Below the pieces are notes generated by a model, which had not been told where the DNA came from, did not search any database, and saw nothing but the letters and a program-made list of their open reading frames with translations. Of a stretch of DNA of 64,000 nt, positions 1 through 13,000 are shown piece by piece. The stretch's first letter is position 1; the number at the start of each line of letters is the position of its first letter. A program made the translations under genes and the position numbers. This DNA comes from Artocarpus heterophyllus (lineage: Eukaryota > Streptophyta > Magnoliopsida > Rosales > Moraceae), in assembly GCA_025403435.1 (NCBI GenBank), contig CM046333.1:34493521-34557520 (forward strand). The letters are read 5' to 3'.

Positions 1-9
1 TGTGGCTAG

Positions 10-3000
10 AGAACCGGCTTGGTAAAACTTCGCAGAGTGCTAAGAGCCATTCGTAAACATTTTCCACAACCACCAGAAGACGTTCTGGCTGGAAATGCAA
101 TTGATAAATTCTTAGATGATCCAGACTTATGTGAAGATAAACTCTCAGAGGAGGCTGGTTCTGATGGATTTCTCGAAACCATGACAAAGACTATACTTAC
201 CCACTCGGGAAGCGTTAAGAAGCACAAGATGTCATTAGTTGCAAGGTATAAATGAGCAAAATGCTCATACTGATGGAACTTTTATCCCAAAAAGTGGCTA
301 CAACCATGAACTAAATTTTAGTTTTGGGCCCTCTAATATGTCTTTGCAGCTCTGAGCCATATATGGAGGTCTACAGTAACTTATATTATTTCCTAGCCCT
401 GTCCGAGGAAATGAGTGCAACGGATAAGTGGCCTGGCTTTGTACTCACAAAGGAAGGGGAAGAATTTGTACAGCATAATGCAAACCTCTTCAAATATGAT
501 TTATTGTGTAACCCTCTAAGATTTGAGAGTTGGGAACGACTTGCAAATATATATGATGAGGTTGACTTCTTTTTTTTTTTTTTTTTTTCTTTTTTTCTTT
601 TATCATTTTCAGTTTTTAAGTTCTGTAAAACCTTTTTTATGGCTTGAAATATTTATACATATGATTTCTTAAGAATTCCTCTCTGTTATTATGGAAACAG
701 GAGGTAGACTTGTTGCTAAATGATGGCAGTAAACACATCAATGTAGCAGGATGGAGGCAGAATGCCATGTTGCCTCAGAGGGTTGAGACAAGTCGAAGAC
801 GGAGTAGGCGCTGTCTGCTAATGAGTCTGGCTTTGGCAAAGACATCAGCCCAGCAGGTTTCACTCACTTTCTTTATCTATTCGTGTAGAACGTGGATTTT
901 TTTTTCCTTTTCTTAAACCATTCTGGTAACTGTGTAATTGATTATGTTAGTTGGGCATGTTCTTAAATTTCAGCCCTCAAAACTAAATTTATGCTTTTTA
1001 ATATTTAAATGTTATTTGTTAGATATTCTTAACTAATGTAATGAACATTTTTGTGGTTCAGTGTGAGAAACATGAGTTATTGGCGTTGGTATACTATGAT
1101 AGCCTGCAGAATGTGGCGCCATTTTATGATCAGAGATCTGTTGTACCTGTAAAAGATGCAGCATGGATTATGTTTTGTGAGAACTCGATGAGACATTTCA
1201 AGAAAGCCTTTGCCCACAAGTATTTTTGTCTCTTTTTGTTTCTTTGGTCATCCTGTATTTTTTATAATGTTGTTCGAATTCTGATCCGAGTTTTTTCATG
1301 AGATAAAAGTACTTTATATCAGACATAAAGCACTGCTTCATGTGCAAAGTCAAATAATAATTCCTTTTTCTTCCTTTTGTTACAGGCAAGATTGGTCCCA
1401 TGCATACTACATTGGGAAACTCAGTGAAAAGCTTGGGTTCTCTAGTGAGATTTCACTATCATATTATGATAAAGCTATTGCATTGAATCCGACAGCTGTG
1501 GATCCTGTGTACAGAATGCATGCCTCACGCCTAAAGTTCTTGTGTGCATGTGATAAACAAAATCTTGAGGCTTTACAGGTTTTCCTTTTTAATACTTCTT
1601 TAAATTAACTTCTAATTTTGTAGAAATGACAGGATTGGTTTTTTGCTTTTTAGCCTTATGTTTAGAATTTTTTTTTACTATGCCTTTGGCCATTCCAGGT
1701 TCTTTCAAGATATGCCTTTAGCCAAGAGAAAAGGGATGCTGTCATGTCTATCTTAGATAAAATCGATGCTGAAAATTCCCGAAAGGATAGAAGCACGCAA
1801 GAAGAGGCTGAAGAGATAAAGCATGACGAGATACTGAAAATGGAGGTCTGGAACATTCTTTATAGGGATTGTATTTCTGCCCTTGAAACCTGTGTTGAAG
1901 GGGATCTCAAACATTTTCATAAAGCTAGATATATGCTTGCTCAAGGGCTATATAAAAGGGGTGATACTGGTGATCTGGAGAGGGCTAAGGATGAACTCTC
2001 TTTTTGCTTCAAATCATCTCGATCATCTTTTACTATAAATATGTGGGAGATTGATAGCATGGTCAAGAAAGGAAGGTAAATATCTGACATTATCTTCTAC
2101 CTCAATGTTCTTCTGCATATGAATATAGAGTATTTGGACACCAAAACAAAACAGAAGTTCATACAGGGTGTCTATGGCTCAAGCATGAAGTAACATTTTT
2201 TGCAAAATAGTAGTTGTTGTTGTTGTGTGTGTGTGTGTGTGTTTTTTTTTTTTTTCCTTTTTGTGAACAGGGAATAGAGAATCATAATAAGATAGTGCCT
2301 TCATGATTTTTGCGATAGTTGATTCTGTAACTTAAACATATGCTAGTTACTCATCACTAGGTCTAACGCAAGGTTTTGGCTCTGTAATTCGAGATGTAGT
2401 AGCATTCCATGTAAAAGACATGCTATTCTATGTTATTGAATCTGAATCTTAGCTTCTGTCTTTCTCTCAAAAAAACAAAAAAAAAAAAGAAAGAAAGAAA
2501 AGAAATTATCATTAAAACCTCATGCAACGTGAAAAGAGAGTGAAAACATTTTTTTTCAACCCCTTCTTGTGTGTTGTCCTACACCCCTTCGCTTTGATGC
2601 TGTTTTAGTAGCTTTTACAACTGGTCGTACGAAATAATTGTATTGACATCCTTTCTTTGTACAGACGCAAAACTCCTGGTGTTTCTGGAAGCAAAAAGGT
2701 CCTTGAAGTTAATTTACCTGAAATTTCTAGAAAGTTTATTACTTGTATTCGCAAGTACCTACTATTCTATTTGAGACTGTTAGAGGAGACTGGAGACATT
2801 TGTACACTTGAACGTGCTTATATATCTCTTCGAGCAGATAAAAGGGTGATTATCTAATCCCTATTAATTGCAAAATATAAATAGTGGCAGCCCTTATTTC
2901 AAAAGTATCTGGACTTTTTCTTTAGGCTTCAATCTTTTCACAGAAGTTTTTCATAAACAAGATAATGAGGGAAATTCTAGGCTTGTTTATCAGTCTTCTT

Positions 3001-5069
3001 TGATGCTTTCAGTTCTCTCTATGCATTGAAGATCTTGTTCCAGTAGCACTCGGAAGATACATTAAGGCCCTTGTTTCATCTGGGGTTCAAGCCAAGAAGA
3101 TTGGCTCTGGTGCTCCAAGCAATTATGAACATGTACTGGAGAAAATGTTTGCTTTGTTCATTGAACAGGGAAACTTATGGCCGGAGTTATGTAACTTGCC
3201 TGAGATAAAGGGCCCAGAAACATCAGACGGCAGCTTATATGGGTATGACCCATTTACGAGTCACTAATTGTTTTAGAGAAGTATGCCCTTTTGAATTATT
3301 CTGCTTATTTGACTTGTCGGCTTCCACGGTGCCCTTTTTTAATTATTAAATTTTTAATATTTTAACATTCCCAGTAACTCTAGGGGCAATTTATTTCCTT
3401 TTCATTTTCATGAATTTTACTAAAAATGCAACCTATATTTTTCACAAGAATAATGCACTCCTTGCAATGCTGCAGATATCTCCATGAACATATCACTGCA
3501 TTGGAGAGAAACGGCAAACTGGAAACACTTGAAGCAATAAACGAGAAGATTCGTAAGCGTTTTAAGAATCCAAAATTGTCGAACAGTAACTGTTCTAAAG
3601 TTTGCAGGCATGCCTCAGTTGCATGGTGTCGATCTCTTATAATTAGTCTTGGACAGATCACGCCAAGCCCGGCTCTATTTTCCAGTGAGCCTCAAGTTCT
3701 TTTTCAAACAGATGGTGGATTGGAAAACCCACTGCTTTGTGTTGATTTGCAAACAGATGAATTATGGAGTTCAGCATTTGAGGAGCCAACTCAACTGAAA
3801 ACTCTTGAAATAAAATGGAGGCCAATATTTTCTAAGATCAATTATGTGATGATTAAAAAAGCATCAGATGAAAATTTGGAGACAGTCAGCGCTTTGCTTA
3901 GATCAGCTTATAACTTTTATCGCGAGAGCTCTTGTGTAATGCCCCCATCTGGTATCAACATTTATTTGGTTCCATCTTGGTTAGCAATGGAGAAACAATT
4001 TCAACCAAACATTAATGGGGTTGAAACTCTTGATCTGAGCGTTCCAAGGAAGCTTATACTGTGGGCCTACACACTATTGCATGGACGCTATGCAAACATC
4101 TCAGTTGTCGTAAAGTATTGTGAAGAAAATGCAAAGGCAAGGAAATTAGCATGAGATTTATATGTATATAATTACTGGACCTTGTTTTCTTCCCCATTCT
4201 CCTTGGGCTGTTTCAACAATTAAACCAAGGGCTATTTGATGACACAAAACATACCCTTCTCGTATCTTTAGAACCATTTGCATGAGTTTCTTGTAGTGAA
4301 GGAAAAACAGAGTTTGACCAGTTCAATTTGGTTCTATGTTGCAGTCGAAGCTGAAAAAAGGAGCTGGAATATCTGCTTCCTCCCATACAAACACACCCAA
4401 TTCTGCCACTGCCCACACAGGTTACGATCTTCTTTTGTTTCCTCATTAAGTAACCTTTTGTAGACAGACTGATGTCTCACTGACCAAGTGCTTATCCAGA
4501 ATATATATCAAATTTACATTTGGAACTTGTCTTATGCATTCTATGGTAGAGAATGTCTACCAATGGTGCTCATTTTTAAACGTAGGGATCAAATGAGAAA
4601 TCATCAAAGTCGCACATCTGACAAAATTTAATAGAAGTCTAATGGTTTAAAAACGCACACCACGTGTAGGGTAGTTTTACAATACATATTGTCGGTTTCA
4701 TAATTTCAATATTTATACCTGAAAATGCTGACAAGTCTTTTTTTTTTTTTTGAAAGCAAAATGCTGATAATCTTAAAGGCAACCAAAAAAAAAAAATTGC
4801 TGATAGTCGTTGGCACTATGGTTGGCTGTGTTGTAGGTGGGGTGAGAGATGGAGCTGGCTATGGGATAGGTAGTGATGCTGAGGTTGCTCTACTGGCCAC
4901 GGTAGCGAGTACTTCAGTGCCTGAGGGCAATGCCACTCGTTCTGCAAATCCACCGCCTTCTTCGACCGAGAGTCAAAAAGGTTTATTCATTGCTCCACAA
5001 CTTCACCATTGCAACAATGCTGTTGTAGAGAGAAGTCATGAAGGAGGAGATCATTCTGGTAGAGGTTGA
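10..5069 (+). CDS. CABIN1: CABIN1-like TPR protein of the HIRA complex, 3' part
   Basis: This is the C-terminal part of the plant homologue of calcineurin-binding protein cabin-1, a tetratricopeptide-repeat subunit of the HIRA complex that deposits histone H3.3 in the nucleus. The exons I read are about 10-245, 350-560, 701-856, 1062-1219, 1386-1578, 1699-2075, 2665-2845, 3013-3242, 3476-4136, 4345-4420 and 4837-5069. The reading frame stays open through all of them and stops at 5067-5069, giving about 903 codons. Family-like blocks include [32 protein letters not shown] and [19 protein letters not shown]. The in-frame stop at 7-9 means the first exon begins after the AG at 8-9, so the gene starts left of the window. 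Family members are roughly 1,900-2,000 residues from memory, so about half is visible. The last three coding exons depend on a GC-AG intron at 4137-4344. Without that splice the protein would end about 70 residues earlier at 4154. Confidence 0.88.
2217..2255. repeat. (GT)n and poly-T run in CABIN1 intron
   Basis: A TGTTGT/(GT)n run followed by a long T stretch lies in the intron between the exons ending at 2075 and starting at 2665. It is a simple sequence repeat with no sign of function. Confidence 0.8.
4137..4344 (+). other. Predicted GC-AG intron in CABIN1
   Basis: The exon before this intron ends AAAG and the intron begins GCAAGG, close to the known GC-donor consensus AG|GCAAGT. It ends TTGCAG. 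Joining 4136 to 4345 continues the reading frame into [13 protein letters not shown], which resembles the conserved tail of plant CABIN1 proteins. No GT donor nearby gives the same join. The alternative is retention, with a stop at 4152-4154. Confidence 0.75.
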
Positions 5070-5604
5070 TTATGTATCCTAGGAGAATGGAGATGTGTAC
5101 ATAAAGATGAGAGCAAGTCCAACAAGTCCTGAGCTAGTGTATGAATGTGAAGTATAAGATGGTAAGCAAGCAGCCCATAGTCGTGACGACTATGGTGGCT
5201 ATTAATAGTCTAGGAGAATTTGACAACTAAGCAATTTGGTTGGGTTGCCTCGTAAATTGAGTAACACATAACGAATAGCGAGTAGCGGGTACCCTTGTGA
5301 GCTCGGTGATCGGTGACAAGTGACTGGTCATCTGTTGCTAGTGACTGCTCTTTGTAAACGAGTGTGCAGTCGATCATGAACCATGTATGATGCATTGATC
5401 TTCTTGGCTACAATTGATCGCCGAGTAGTCAAGTGACCATCGGTAATCAATAATGGCTGTTGTCAGTCGAGTGGCAAGTGAACGACTAGGTGACCATTGA
5501 GTGGTGACCATTGAGTAGTTAAATGGGTGATTGTGTAGTGGTGACTGGTGAGTAAACGACTAGTCCAAACGGTAGGCAATTGCTAACCACTTGTACAGTT
5601 GTGA
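5070..5604. other. Downstream of CABIN1; GTGAC-rich unclassified DNA
   Basis: No gene is visible. The first part is probably the CABIN1 3' untranslated region. From about 5290 to 5580 short words such as GTGAC, CGACTAG and GACCATTGAGT recur irregularly, which looks like a decayed repeat but has no fixed period. Confidence 0.4.
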
Positions 5605-5866
5605 GTGCTAGAAGATGTTGAACCCCAATAAATAGCCCCGCTCCTTTTCCAAATGAATTTTGGAGAAAATTACATGTCACACTTTTAAAATTTGTGCTTA
5701 TTTATGCTAGATTTGAAAAAAGTTATGTTATACGATCATTTATATTTCATAGTTATGCTGCAAGTAGACATTTGTAACAGTTATATTAAAAGATGACATT
5801 TTCAAAAATTCCCCTTCATTCGTTGAGAAAGTGCTAGAGGAAGTTGAACCCCAACAAATAGCCCCT
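5605..5866. repeat. Pair of 35-bp direct repeats, LTR-tip-like
   Basis: Two near-identical blocks lie at 5605-5639 and 5831-5866. Both begin GTGCTAGA and end with GTTGAACCCCAA(T/C)AAATAGCCCC. Read on the minus strand the second gives TGTTGGGGTTCAAC, the same type of terminus as the solo LTR at 32395-32948. They may be two decayed LTR starts. Confidence 0.5.
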
Positions 5867-6894
5867 CATTTTTTAGCCGAATTTCTTTGTGCTCAAGGAT
5901 AGAGAGAAATTTTTTCTTTTTGAAAGATTTAGGGTTTTCAATTTTTGGAGGATTTTTTTATTCAGAACTACTATTTACTAGCAATTAAAAACAAGGGTAG
6001 AACAGAAAAAAAAATCCACTTTTTTTTTAATGAATAAACACTACCTAAAATAAATATGATATTTACTGCTTTAAGTTTATTTACTACAAATTTAAAGTGA
6101 ATCATATCCATCATTATTATCACAAGGGGAAAAATCATTTTGATACTATGTATTTTTTGGGGGAAAAAACCACTTAGTATTGTATGTTTTTGAGAATATC
6201 AAAACGATATCTTCACATTTTTAAAATGTTAATATGGCATCTTCACTTCTTAACATTTTTTTAAAAAGTCAACATGGTACCTTGAAACTGTTTTTGAGGA
6301 CATTAAATTTATCTTTTTATCTTTTTCTCTTTTTTATTTTAATGATTCAAAACTAGAAAATGAAGAGCGAAAATATGCGTAAATATTATCCTTGTGTCCA
6401 AGTATTAAATGATAATCTTTGTCTTTTAATTTCTAACTTTAAACCGATTAAATAAACAAATAGAAAAAAATAATATTAAAGACACTTAATGATAAAAAAA
6501 AATCGGCTTCAGGATTTCAAGATAATAATACTATGACAGATGAGGATATTAATATTAATGTTACCAAGTACACTTGGTACTATTTCATCCAAAAAAAAAA
6601 ACACTTTGTACTAAAAATGATTTAAAAAAAACACAAGTAGTAAAACCTTATAATAATTATTACATAATTTTGTTATTTTAAAAGGATAAATTACACTTAA
6701 CATTTTTTATGTTTTCTCAAAATAACATATATACCTTCTTTAGTAAAATAATTATACTGACACTCTTTGGAGTTAAGTTTATTAGTTTTTAATTTAAAAT
6801 GATGAAAATACTTAATTTAATTTCAACGATTGATTTAATAATTTGTAATCTAAATCATTGATTAAAAAAATAGCTACTAATCAAAAAAGCTCAG
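5867..6894. other. AT-rich intergenic DNA, half of a TIR-type repeat
   Basis: No gene is seen. Around 6130-6310 the phrases TTTTGATACTATG, AATATCAAAACGATATC and CATGGTACCTTGA resemble the arms of the inverted-repeat element at 30900-31390. I see no matching second arm here, so this is probably a remnant. Confidence 0.35.
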
Positions 6895-7117
6895 GTCCTC
6901 ACCCCTACCAGGATCCTACCCTGGCCCCAAGCCTTCGCCCTCCCACATTGCTCGGGAATAGACATAAGTAGTGGTTTATAAGTAATGACATCACCTCTTA
7001 ATGGTATGAGGCCTTTTAAGGTAAAACCTAAAAGCAAAATTGTGAGGACTTAGTCCCAAAGCAGACAATATCATACCAAACGGAGATATAAGTTATTATA
7101 AATGGTATCATAGCCTT
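6895..7117 (+). mobile_element. Decayed LTR with degenerate initiator-Met primer site
   Basis: A comparatively GC-rich block runs into TGGTATCATAGCC at 7103-7115. This differs by one base from TGGTATCAGAGCC, the usual plant retrotransposon primer-binding site complementary to initiator tRNA-Met. The sequence just before it (AGTTATTATAAA) would be the LTR end, with its original CA terminus mutated. No coding domains follow, so this is a solo LTR or a non-autonomous TRIM-like relic. Confidence 0.55.
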
Positions 7118-7499
7118 GACCTAGCCAAAAGGTAAGGTGGTATGCTGTCGAAGCAGCACCATTTTTTTTTTGCTCCTACAAAAAATATTTGTTTTATCAA
7201 TTTTAATCTTATAAAATTTTGTTATAATTTTTTTCTTTTTCTTTTTTTCTTTTTCTTTTTATTTTGTCATGCATAAAGGAGTATTTTTTAGAATTTTAAG
7301 AAGATTAACCATCAAACTATAGTGAACTTTAATGGTCCACTAACGGCCGCAGTTTCTCGGTAATTTTTTAAAAAATAAAACATCATTAAATTCGGTTAAA
7401 TAGGTGCCTATGTAAGTTATTTTTAGCATAATTACCGCTTTTTTCAATTTCTGCTTTTTAGTATTATAGTATCCACTTGCAAGCGCAATTGTACGAGAA

Positions 7500-7591
7500 A
7501 TATTTATATATAACTATAGCTTAGGGTGGGAGAGTGAGATCAGATAAGATTGGGGGAAGGAAGACAAACAGTGAAGGGTTAACACAGAAAA
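7500..7591 (+). promoter_or_regulatory. Candidate core promoter and 5' leader of GatC
   Basis: A TATA-like stretch, TATTTATATATAACTATAG, lies at 7501-7519 and ends about 72 bases before the GatC ATG. A purine-rich leader follows. The spacing suits a TATA promoter with a leader of roughly 40-50 nucleotides. Confidence 0.45.
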
Positions 7592-8598
7592 ATGGGAATC
7601 AGAGGTCTGGTTTTTGGGGCGAAAGGGTTGAAATGTCTCCCATTCGTCTCTAATCCTCACCGTCAAACCTTCAATCTCGAGCCTAGTTTTAACACACTCC
7701 TCTTTCTTCCAAACAACAACAACAACAATTTCCTAAGAAGAAATTGCTCTACTTCTGCTTCAATTTCAGCTTCTCTTCAACCTCCCGATGTCCCTCGCTT
7801 GGCTGAAACTGCCCAAATCTCTCTCTCTCCTCAAGAGGTACTCTCTTTCTCTCTCTCTCAATTTGTCATTTTAGATATTACTCCCTTTTTTTAAACCAAA
7901 TGTGTTTTCTTTTTCCTAATTTTTTTTTCTTTCTCCTGTTCAGGTGGAAGAATTCGCTCCTAAAATTCGTCAAGTTATAGATTGGTATTTATCTTTCTCT
8001 TTTTACGAAGCTAACTCTTTCCAAACTTGTTTTTTTTAACCCAAAAAAAAAATTGTGCCAGAACTTGTAATTCGTTGCTAGAACGATTTTCGTTTATTTA
8101 TTTATTTTTTTATTTATTCAATTAAAGATGTTGGGTGTGCATAATGGTAGTAATTGTGGACCGAAAAGAACCATTTGGTAACAGGTTTGGACAGCTTGAA
8201 GCGGTTGATCTCCAAAATGTTGAGCCTGCAATTAGAGCAGGTGCTTCATTAGCCCCTTTCTCTCTGTCCCTTGTTATGTTGTGAAAATGTTTTTGGAAAA
8301 TGATAATTACGGGGCATGTTTGCTGGAATTGAAATATTTATATTCTAAATGGAGTTTTGTTGGAAATGTTATAGATACGGAACGTGAGATTTTGCGGGAT
8401 GATGTGCCACAAACATTTGAGAACAGGTAGGGGTGTCTTGTTGTTGAAATTGCAATTCCGAACTCATAATGGAGTGTAATGGAAGTGTGTTGTTAGATTG
8501 AATTGTTTTTCCCTATGAGCAGGGAGGCCATGATTGCTGGAGTTCCAAACTATGAGGAGCCATACATTAAAGTTCCCAAAGTCTTGAACAAGGAATAG
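7592..8598 (+). CDS. GATC: Glutamyl-tRNA(Gln) amidotransferase subunit C, organellar
   Basis: GatC is the small subunit of the GatCAB amidotransferase, which converts misacylated Glu-tRNA(Gln) to Gln-tRNA(Gln) in chloroplasts and mitochondria. Exons are 7592-7837, 7944-7984, 8185-8240, 8375-8426 and 8523-8598. They sum to 471 bases, or 156 residues plus stop, and all have GT-AG borders. The mature part runs from about residue 64 (PPDVPRLAETAQISLSPQEV), through FAPKIRQVIDWFGQLEAVD and NVEPAIRAD, to the C-terminal VPNYEEPYIKVPKVL. This is the normal GatC order and length. The N-terminal 60 or so residues look like a transit peptide, with a run of six asparagines encoded by an AAC microsatellite. 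The start is the first ATG after the promoter. It ends 1.4 kb from the convergent glycine-rich gene. Confidence 0.93.
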
Positions 8599-10020
8599 AC
8601 TCCTTTTTGAAATTTGATGCTTGTCTCTCTCAAAATATATGTATGCTCTCTGTTGGGAAGTCTTGCATCAGAATTATAGCACAAGGAAACCAATCCTCAA
8701 TTTCATTATTATTGTTATTATTATTTTTTTTTGGTTTATTCAGCTGGGCATCTCTTTTAACTTTCTTTCCAATTGTAAACAATGGTGTTTTATTCTTGCT
8801 TCCCCAACGCTTTGTAACTTCCATTTTCCGAGCGTATAGGGACAAGGCAACAAGCAGACAATGCCCATAAAAAAATTGCAAGATTGTGCTTTTTATATTT
8901 TATGTGGCATTTCCATCAAAAGGTAGCTAATTGGAACAATTTTCTTTAGATTGGGAAAACAATAGATTCATGATCAATTTTAATTCCCTCAGTAACAAGG
9001 ATTTACGACAGGTAAAAAAAAGAAATTTGGCGTCTCATTACAAACCCGACTCGAGATTTTCAGTACCTATTTAACGTAATCTGGTGCAAGTTGGAGATGA
9101 GAAAAATATCCTGGTTAGGATTTAACGGCAGGGTACATCATCAATTATGGAGCAAAATGTAGGAAGATCTCATGTTTCATGCATCTGCCCAAGCTAGCTA
9201 GTCATCGATTCTTTCATTTTGATAATTTATGTAATTACATGGATTATACCTATTTATGCAAACCTCGGCCATAGAGCTTAATAAACATATATTGAGTTGG
9301 CATGGAAATGGGATCTCCAATAGCTGGAGACAAAAGGTTCGCAGGAGATCTGTCGACCTGAGACGAAGAGAAATTTCTATTTATATTATTTATTCAACAT
9401 TTTATCTAGGAAAAGCCATCTTTTTCTCAACGCCTTTGTCATTGGATCCAATAGCTCCAATGGCGCAAGTATTTTGCTAAACTGTATTCAAGACTTCCAC
9501 ACCAAAAAAAAAATATAATAATAATAATAATAACACTAGGAATAAGAAGGATTAAAAGCGAAACTTTGGCAGATCAAAATGATTCAGACTGTACTTTTAA
9601 CCCTTTCGGAGCAAGTAAGTTTCATTACATTCAAAAAGTTGTTGTGAGGACCTAATTATGGTAGAAAATGTGGGCAAAAAAGGGTTATTACAATAACGAA
9701 TGTCTCTATCTCAATATGTCTCTAAATCACAGTGTGGTATCCCGCTCAATATGTACATTGCAGGAGTAACCAACTGCACATTGCTGAAACGTGATTACAG
9801 TAATGAATATCACTCTGTTTCTCTCCATCCTTTTTTCTCTTTTCCCTTGCGATTCCAATTCTCTCTTTTACTCTGTTGTCAATCACTCACCTACGCTCAA
9901 CATAAAGATTTTGAAGGAAAAATAACACGTGACAAAAGAACCAAAAGGAACAAAAAAAAAAGGGGGGGGAAAACTAAAGAAAAAACATGTTAATGAGTAT
10001 ATCTTCTAGCTGAATATTTA
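8599..10020. other. GatC 3' region and convergent intergenic spacer
   Basis: This spacer separates two convergent genes. It holds the presumed 3' untranslated regions, several A and T homopolymers and an (ATA)n microsatellite at about 9509-9531. The short open frames here show no coding features that I recognise. Confidence 0.5.
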
Positions 10021-13000
10021 TCATGACTGCCAGAACAGCTCAACATCATTGCTGTACAAAGAACGGTCTTGAATCTCCAGATTTGCCACATGCCAATTGA
10101 TGAGTCGAGATTGAAAGATTTTACACAAAACGAGACCGGTCGGAAAAATCCACCATTCACTTTCATCCCTGCGACCATGAAAACAAACAGTTAAAAAAAG
10201 AGTCAAACCGGAACTACATGAAAGGGGCTTTTGGCAGTAGAATCCCTCACATGCTAATGCTCCAAGGCTGGATACTAGGGTGCTTTTTACTGGATGATTG
10301 AGTCCTATAGTGAACATACCCACAGAGAAAAGCAACCACCTGGTACAAGATCAGAACATTTCTCATGTTATATGTTTATTTTTCCCAGCCAAAAAAGGAA
10401 AATAAAAGCTATTAGAGCAAATGAAAATTGTGTTGTTGAAATGACCAACCAAGGAAGTTAAATAAAGAAAAAATGGGCACGTCTCCTCAACAACTAAGAA
10501 GAGCGTCATGTTTTACTTGTACTTTTCAGGGAAGGAAAATTAAATGAGAAAAATTAAGAACTAAATGGACAGATTTCTAACCGAAAAATGAAAACTTACA
10601 ACATTGACTAAAGATGTCAAGTTCCACAAAGCATAGACTCGTGCTAGGCCTGCAGAACGCCTAGGCCCATGGCTGAATAGAGCATTGATTCCAGCAGGGA
10701 ATGAAAGAAGAATGCCAAACGGCAAAATAAACAAAACCAGAAAGACGTCCACCAGCGAAAAGGAATACAACTGGAGAAACGTAAGCAACACTAAGCTAAA
10801 ATCTCCTAAAAGTAGCATTGAGATAACTAAGCCGACAAGATCCTGCAATCAAACAAAATATGTCTAAGAAACACAGCAGAGAAGTAGAAGGATTGAAATT
10901 TGATAGTGGCATATTAGATTAACAAAGCTGTTATCAGCATTACAGGCACCTGGTGTCCAACAGGCTTAGTATTATGAAGTATAAAAGAGAGAAGATAAAA
11001 CATATCTCTCTTTTCTTGAAGCATCTGCAAACTGTTAGCATCTAGTACCCCTCCATATGCTCTTTTTCGCCTTGCATAACTTTCATCGTTTCTGTGAGCT
11101 TGGTTTAGTTGTGTTTCCTCTATTACATGTCCGGAAAGATTATCTTCAAAAATGCCCTTTACACTGTAAAAAAAAGAAGGGAAAAAAATCACATCATTAT
11201 CCACTTTTCTTTTATTTTATTTTTTTATTTTGTTTCCCTTCCTTGCTGAGAGACCAGTATCGCAGATGCACGTGTAAAAGTACATGCATGCAAAAGGTCA
11301 GTCGAATTTCTTAAGCAAAAAGAGAGGGAAAAAAAAGTAGATTTCCATTCACGATGAATTCTGTTTTAACCATGTTGTATAATTACATCTGTTCACGCTT
11401 TACCCTGTAACTTTATCAATTGTTGGAGCATTCATAATACTGCTACTTGTGCTATTTTACTAGGGCACTCATGACTCAATACAAAAAATGCAAACAAATT
11501 CTTAAAAGTGTATATATAGTCAAGTTGGAGCCTAACAAGAGCAGAAATAGTATAAAATCTCCAATAAAGATGTAAGTTCTAAATAATTACCTTGACTGTT
11601 GCGCAATTCGTGGTGCTCCATCAACGCTTCTAATGGATGTCCAGTCGCTCTCTTGTTCAATAGCATCCACTAAAAGTCCATAATGACAATAACCACAAGC
11701 TGTGGCCTGAAGCCACGTAAGTTGAACACGTATGCCATGAATCCTCAAAGCAGGATTTGCAAAAGTTTCAAGCCACCTAAGGACGTGTCGAAAAGTTACT
11801 CTCAACCGCCCACGACGAACTAATCGCAATTGCGCGTTTAGACCCGCAACAAGCCGATACCAAGTGGTGGGTGGGACTGCCTGCATGGAATAATATAATC
11901 AAGAATAATTTCTATAGCAACGACAAGATAAAAAGGATGGTTAGGCTCTCTCTCTCTGCCTCTTAATGCATGTATTCAGGAAGGCATACTTCGCAAATTT
12001 GACATCAAGTTGGTAAGCGCATATAAACCAACCTGACTCATAAGGCTTGTAACCACATTATCACTGTGAAGTGAAAAAGGAGCCATATAACTTCCATCAC
12101 CTCCAAAAGGTAATGAAATTGGAAACCTCTGATCTAAGCGAGAAGGAAGATCATTTCTCTTTTCATCTCCACCAAGGAAGAAATCGAGATATCCTAGCAT
12201 TAAATCAGAAGTTGCAGCTACCTACAACATGCAAGATCATTAAGGAGAATAATCTGAAATGGAAATCTGTCACGGTGACAGGTGACATACAAATGTGATT
12301 TAAAAAGGTTTATGTTAGCCATAATGAACTCAAACTATAATTTTGCAACACAAACCTTGATCCCTTCATAGAGAGCACGCGAACGGCAAGACCGTAAACA
12401 AGAATGATCATATTCGGATCGAACAAACTCACGGATACGCTGCAATTTCAATCTCCGGCGCCACTGCTGCCATGACCATGCAAGGGGATACACAAAAACA
12501 GAGAGAATGCTGTAGACAGCTCCCTCCCACCACTGATACGCAGCTATGGCATTGATTTCATCCACAAATGAATTGAATGCAACCTCATATCTGCCAGACT
12601 GAATGAGTTAGAAGGCAGATCCTATTGTTTCAAAACATAATATTATTAACAATATGAAAACAAATACAATGATAAAATTTGCTTATACCCGACAACATAA
12701 ATACAAACCCAAATCATGAGAAGGGAAGCTGGCTTACACAATCTCTTTTATTTGCTCTGGTGGTGAATGGGGAAGATGCCAGGGATCACTAAAAGTGTTA
12801 GGACCCATAAAGTACATTCTGTGCACATGGCTCTGGGATTCCTCCACTCTGTTTGTTTCCAACACCTAAAATCAAGATACCCATCCATTAATCTACAAAG
12901 CATGGAAGGTGAAAGAAGCAAGAAGATGCCAGAATATTAGTACTTTTTTTAACGGACACAAAAAAACATATATATATAAAGAAAGACCTCATTTAACGAC

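Noticed and set aside
9700..9993. 97-codon open frame in the GatC/glycine-rich spacer
   Set aside because: It has no recognisable domain, and the end is a simple Lys/Gly-rich run from A and G homopolymers.
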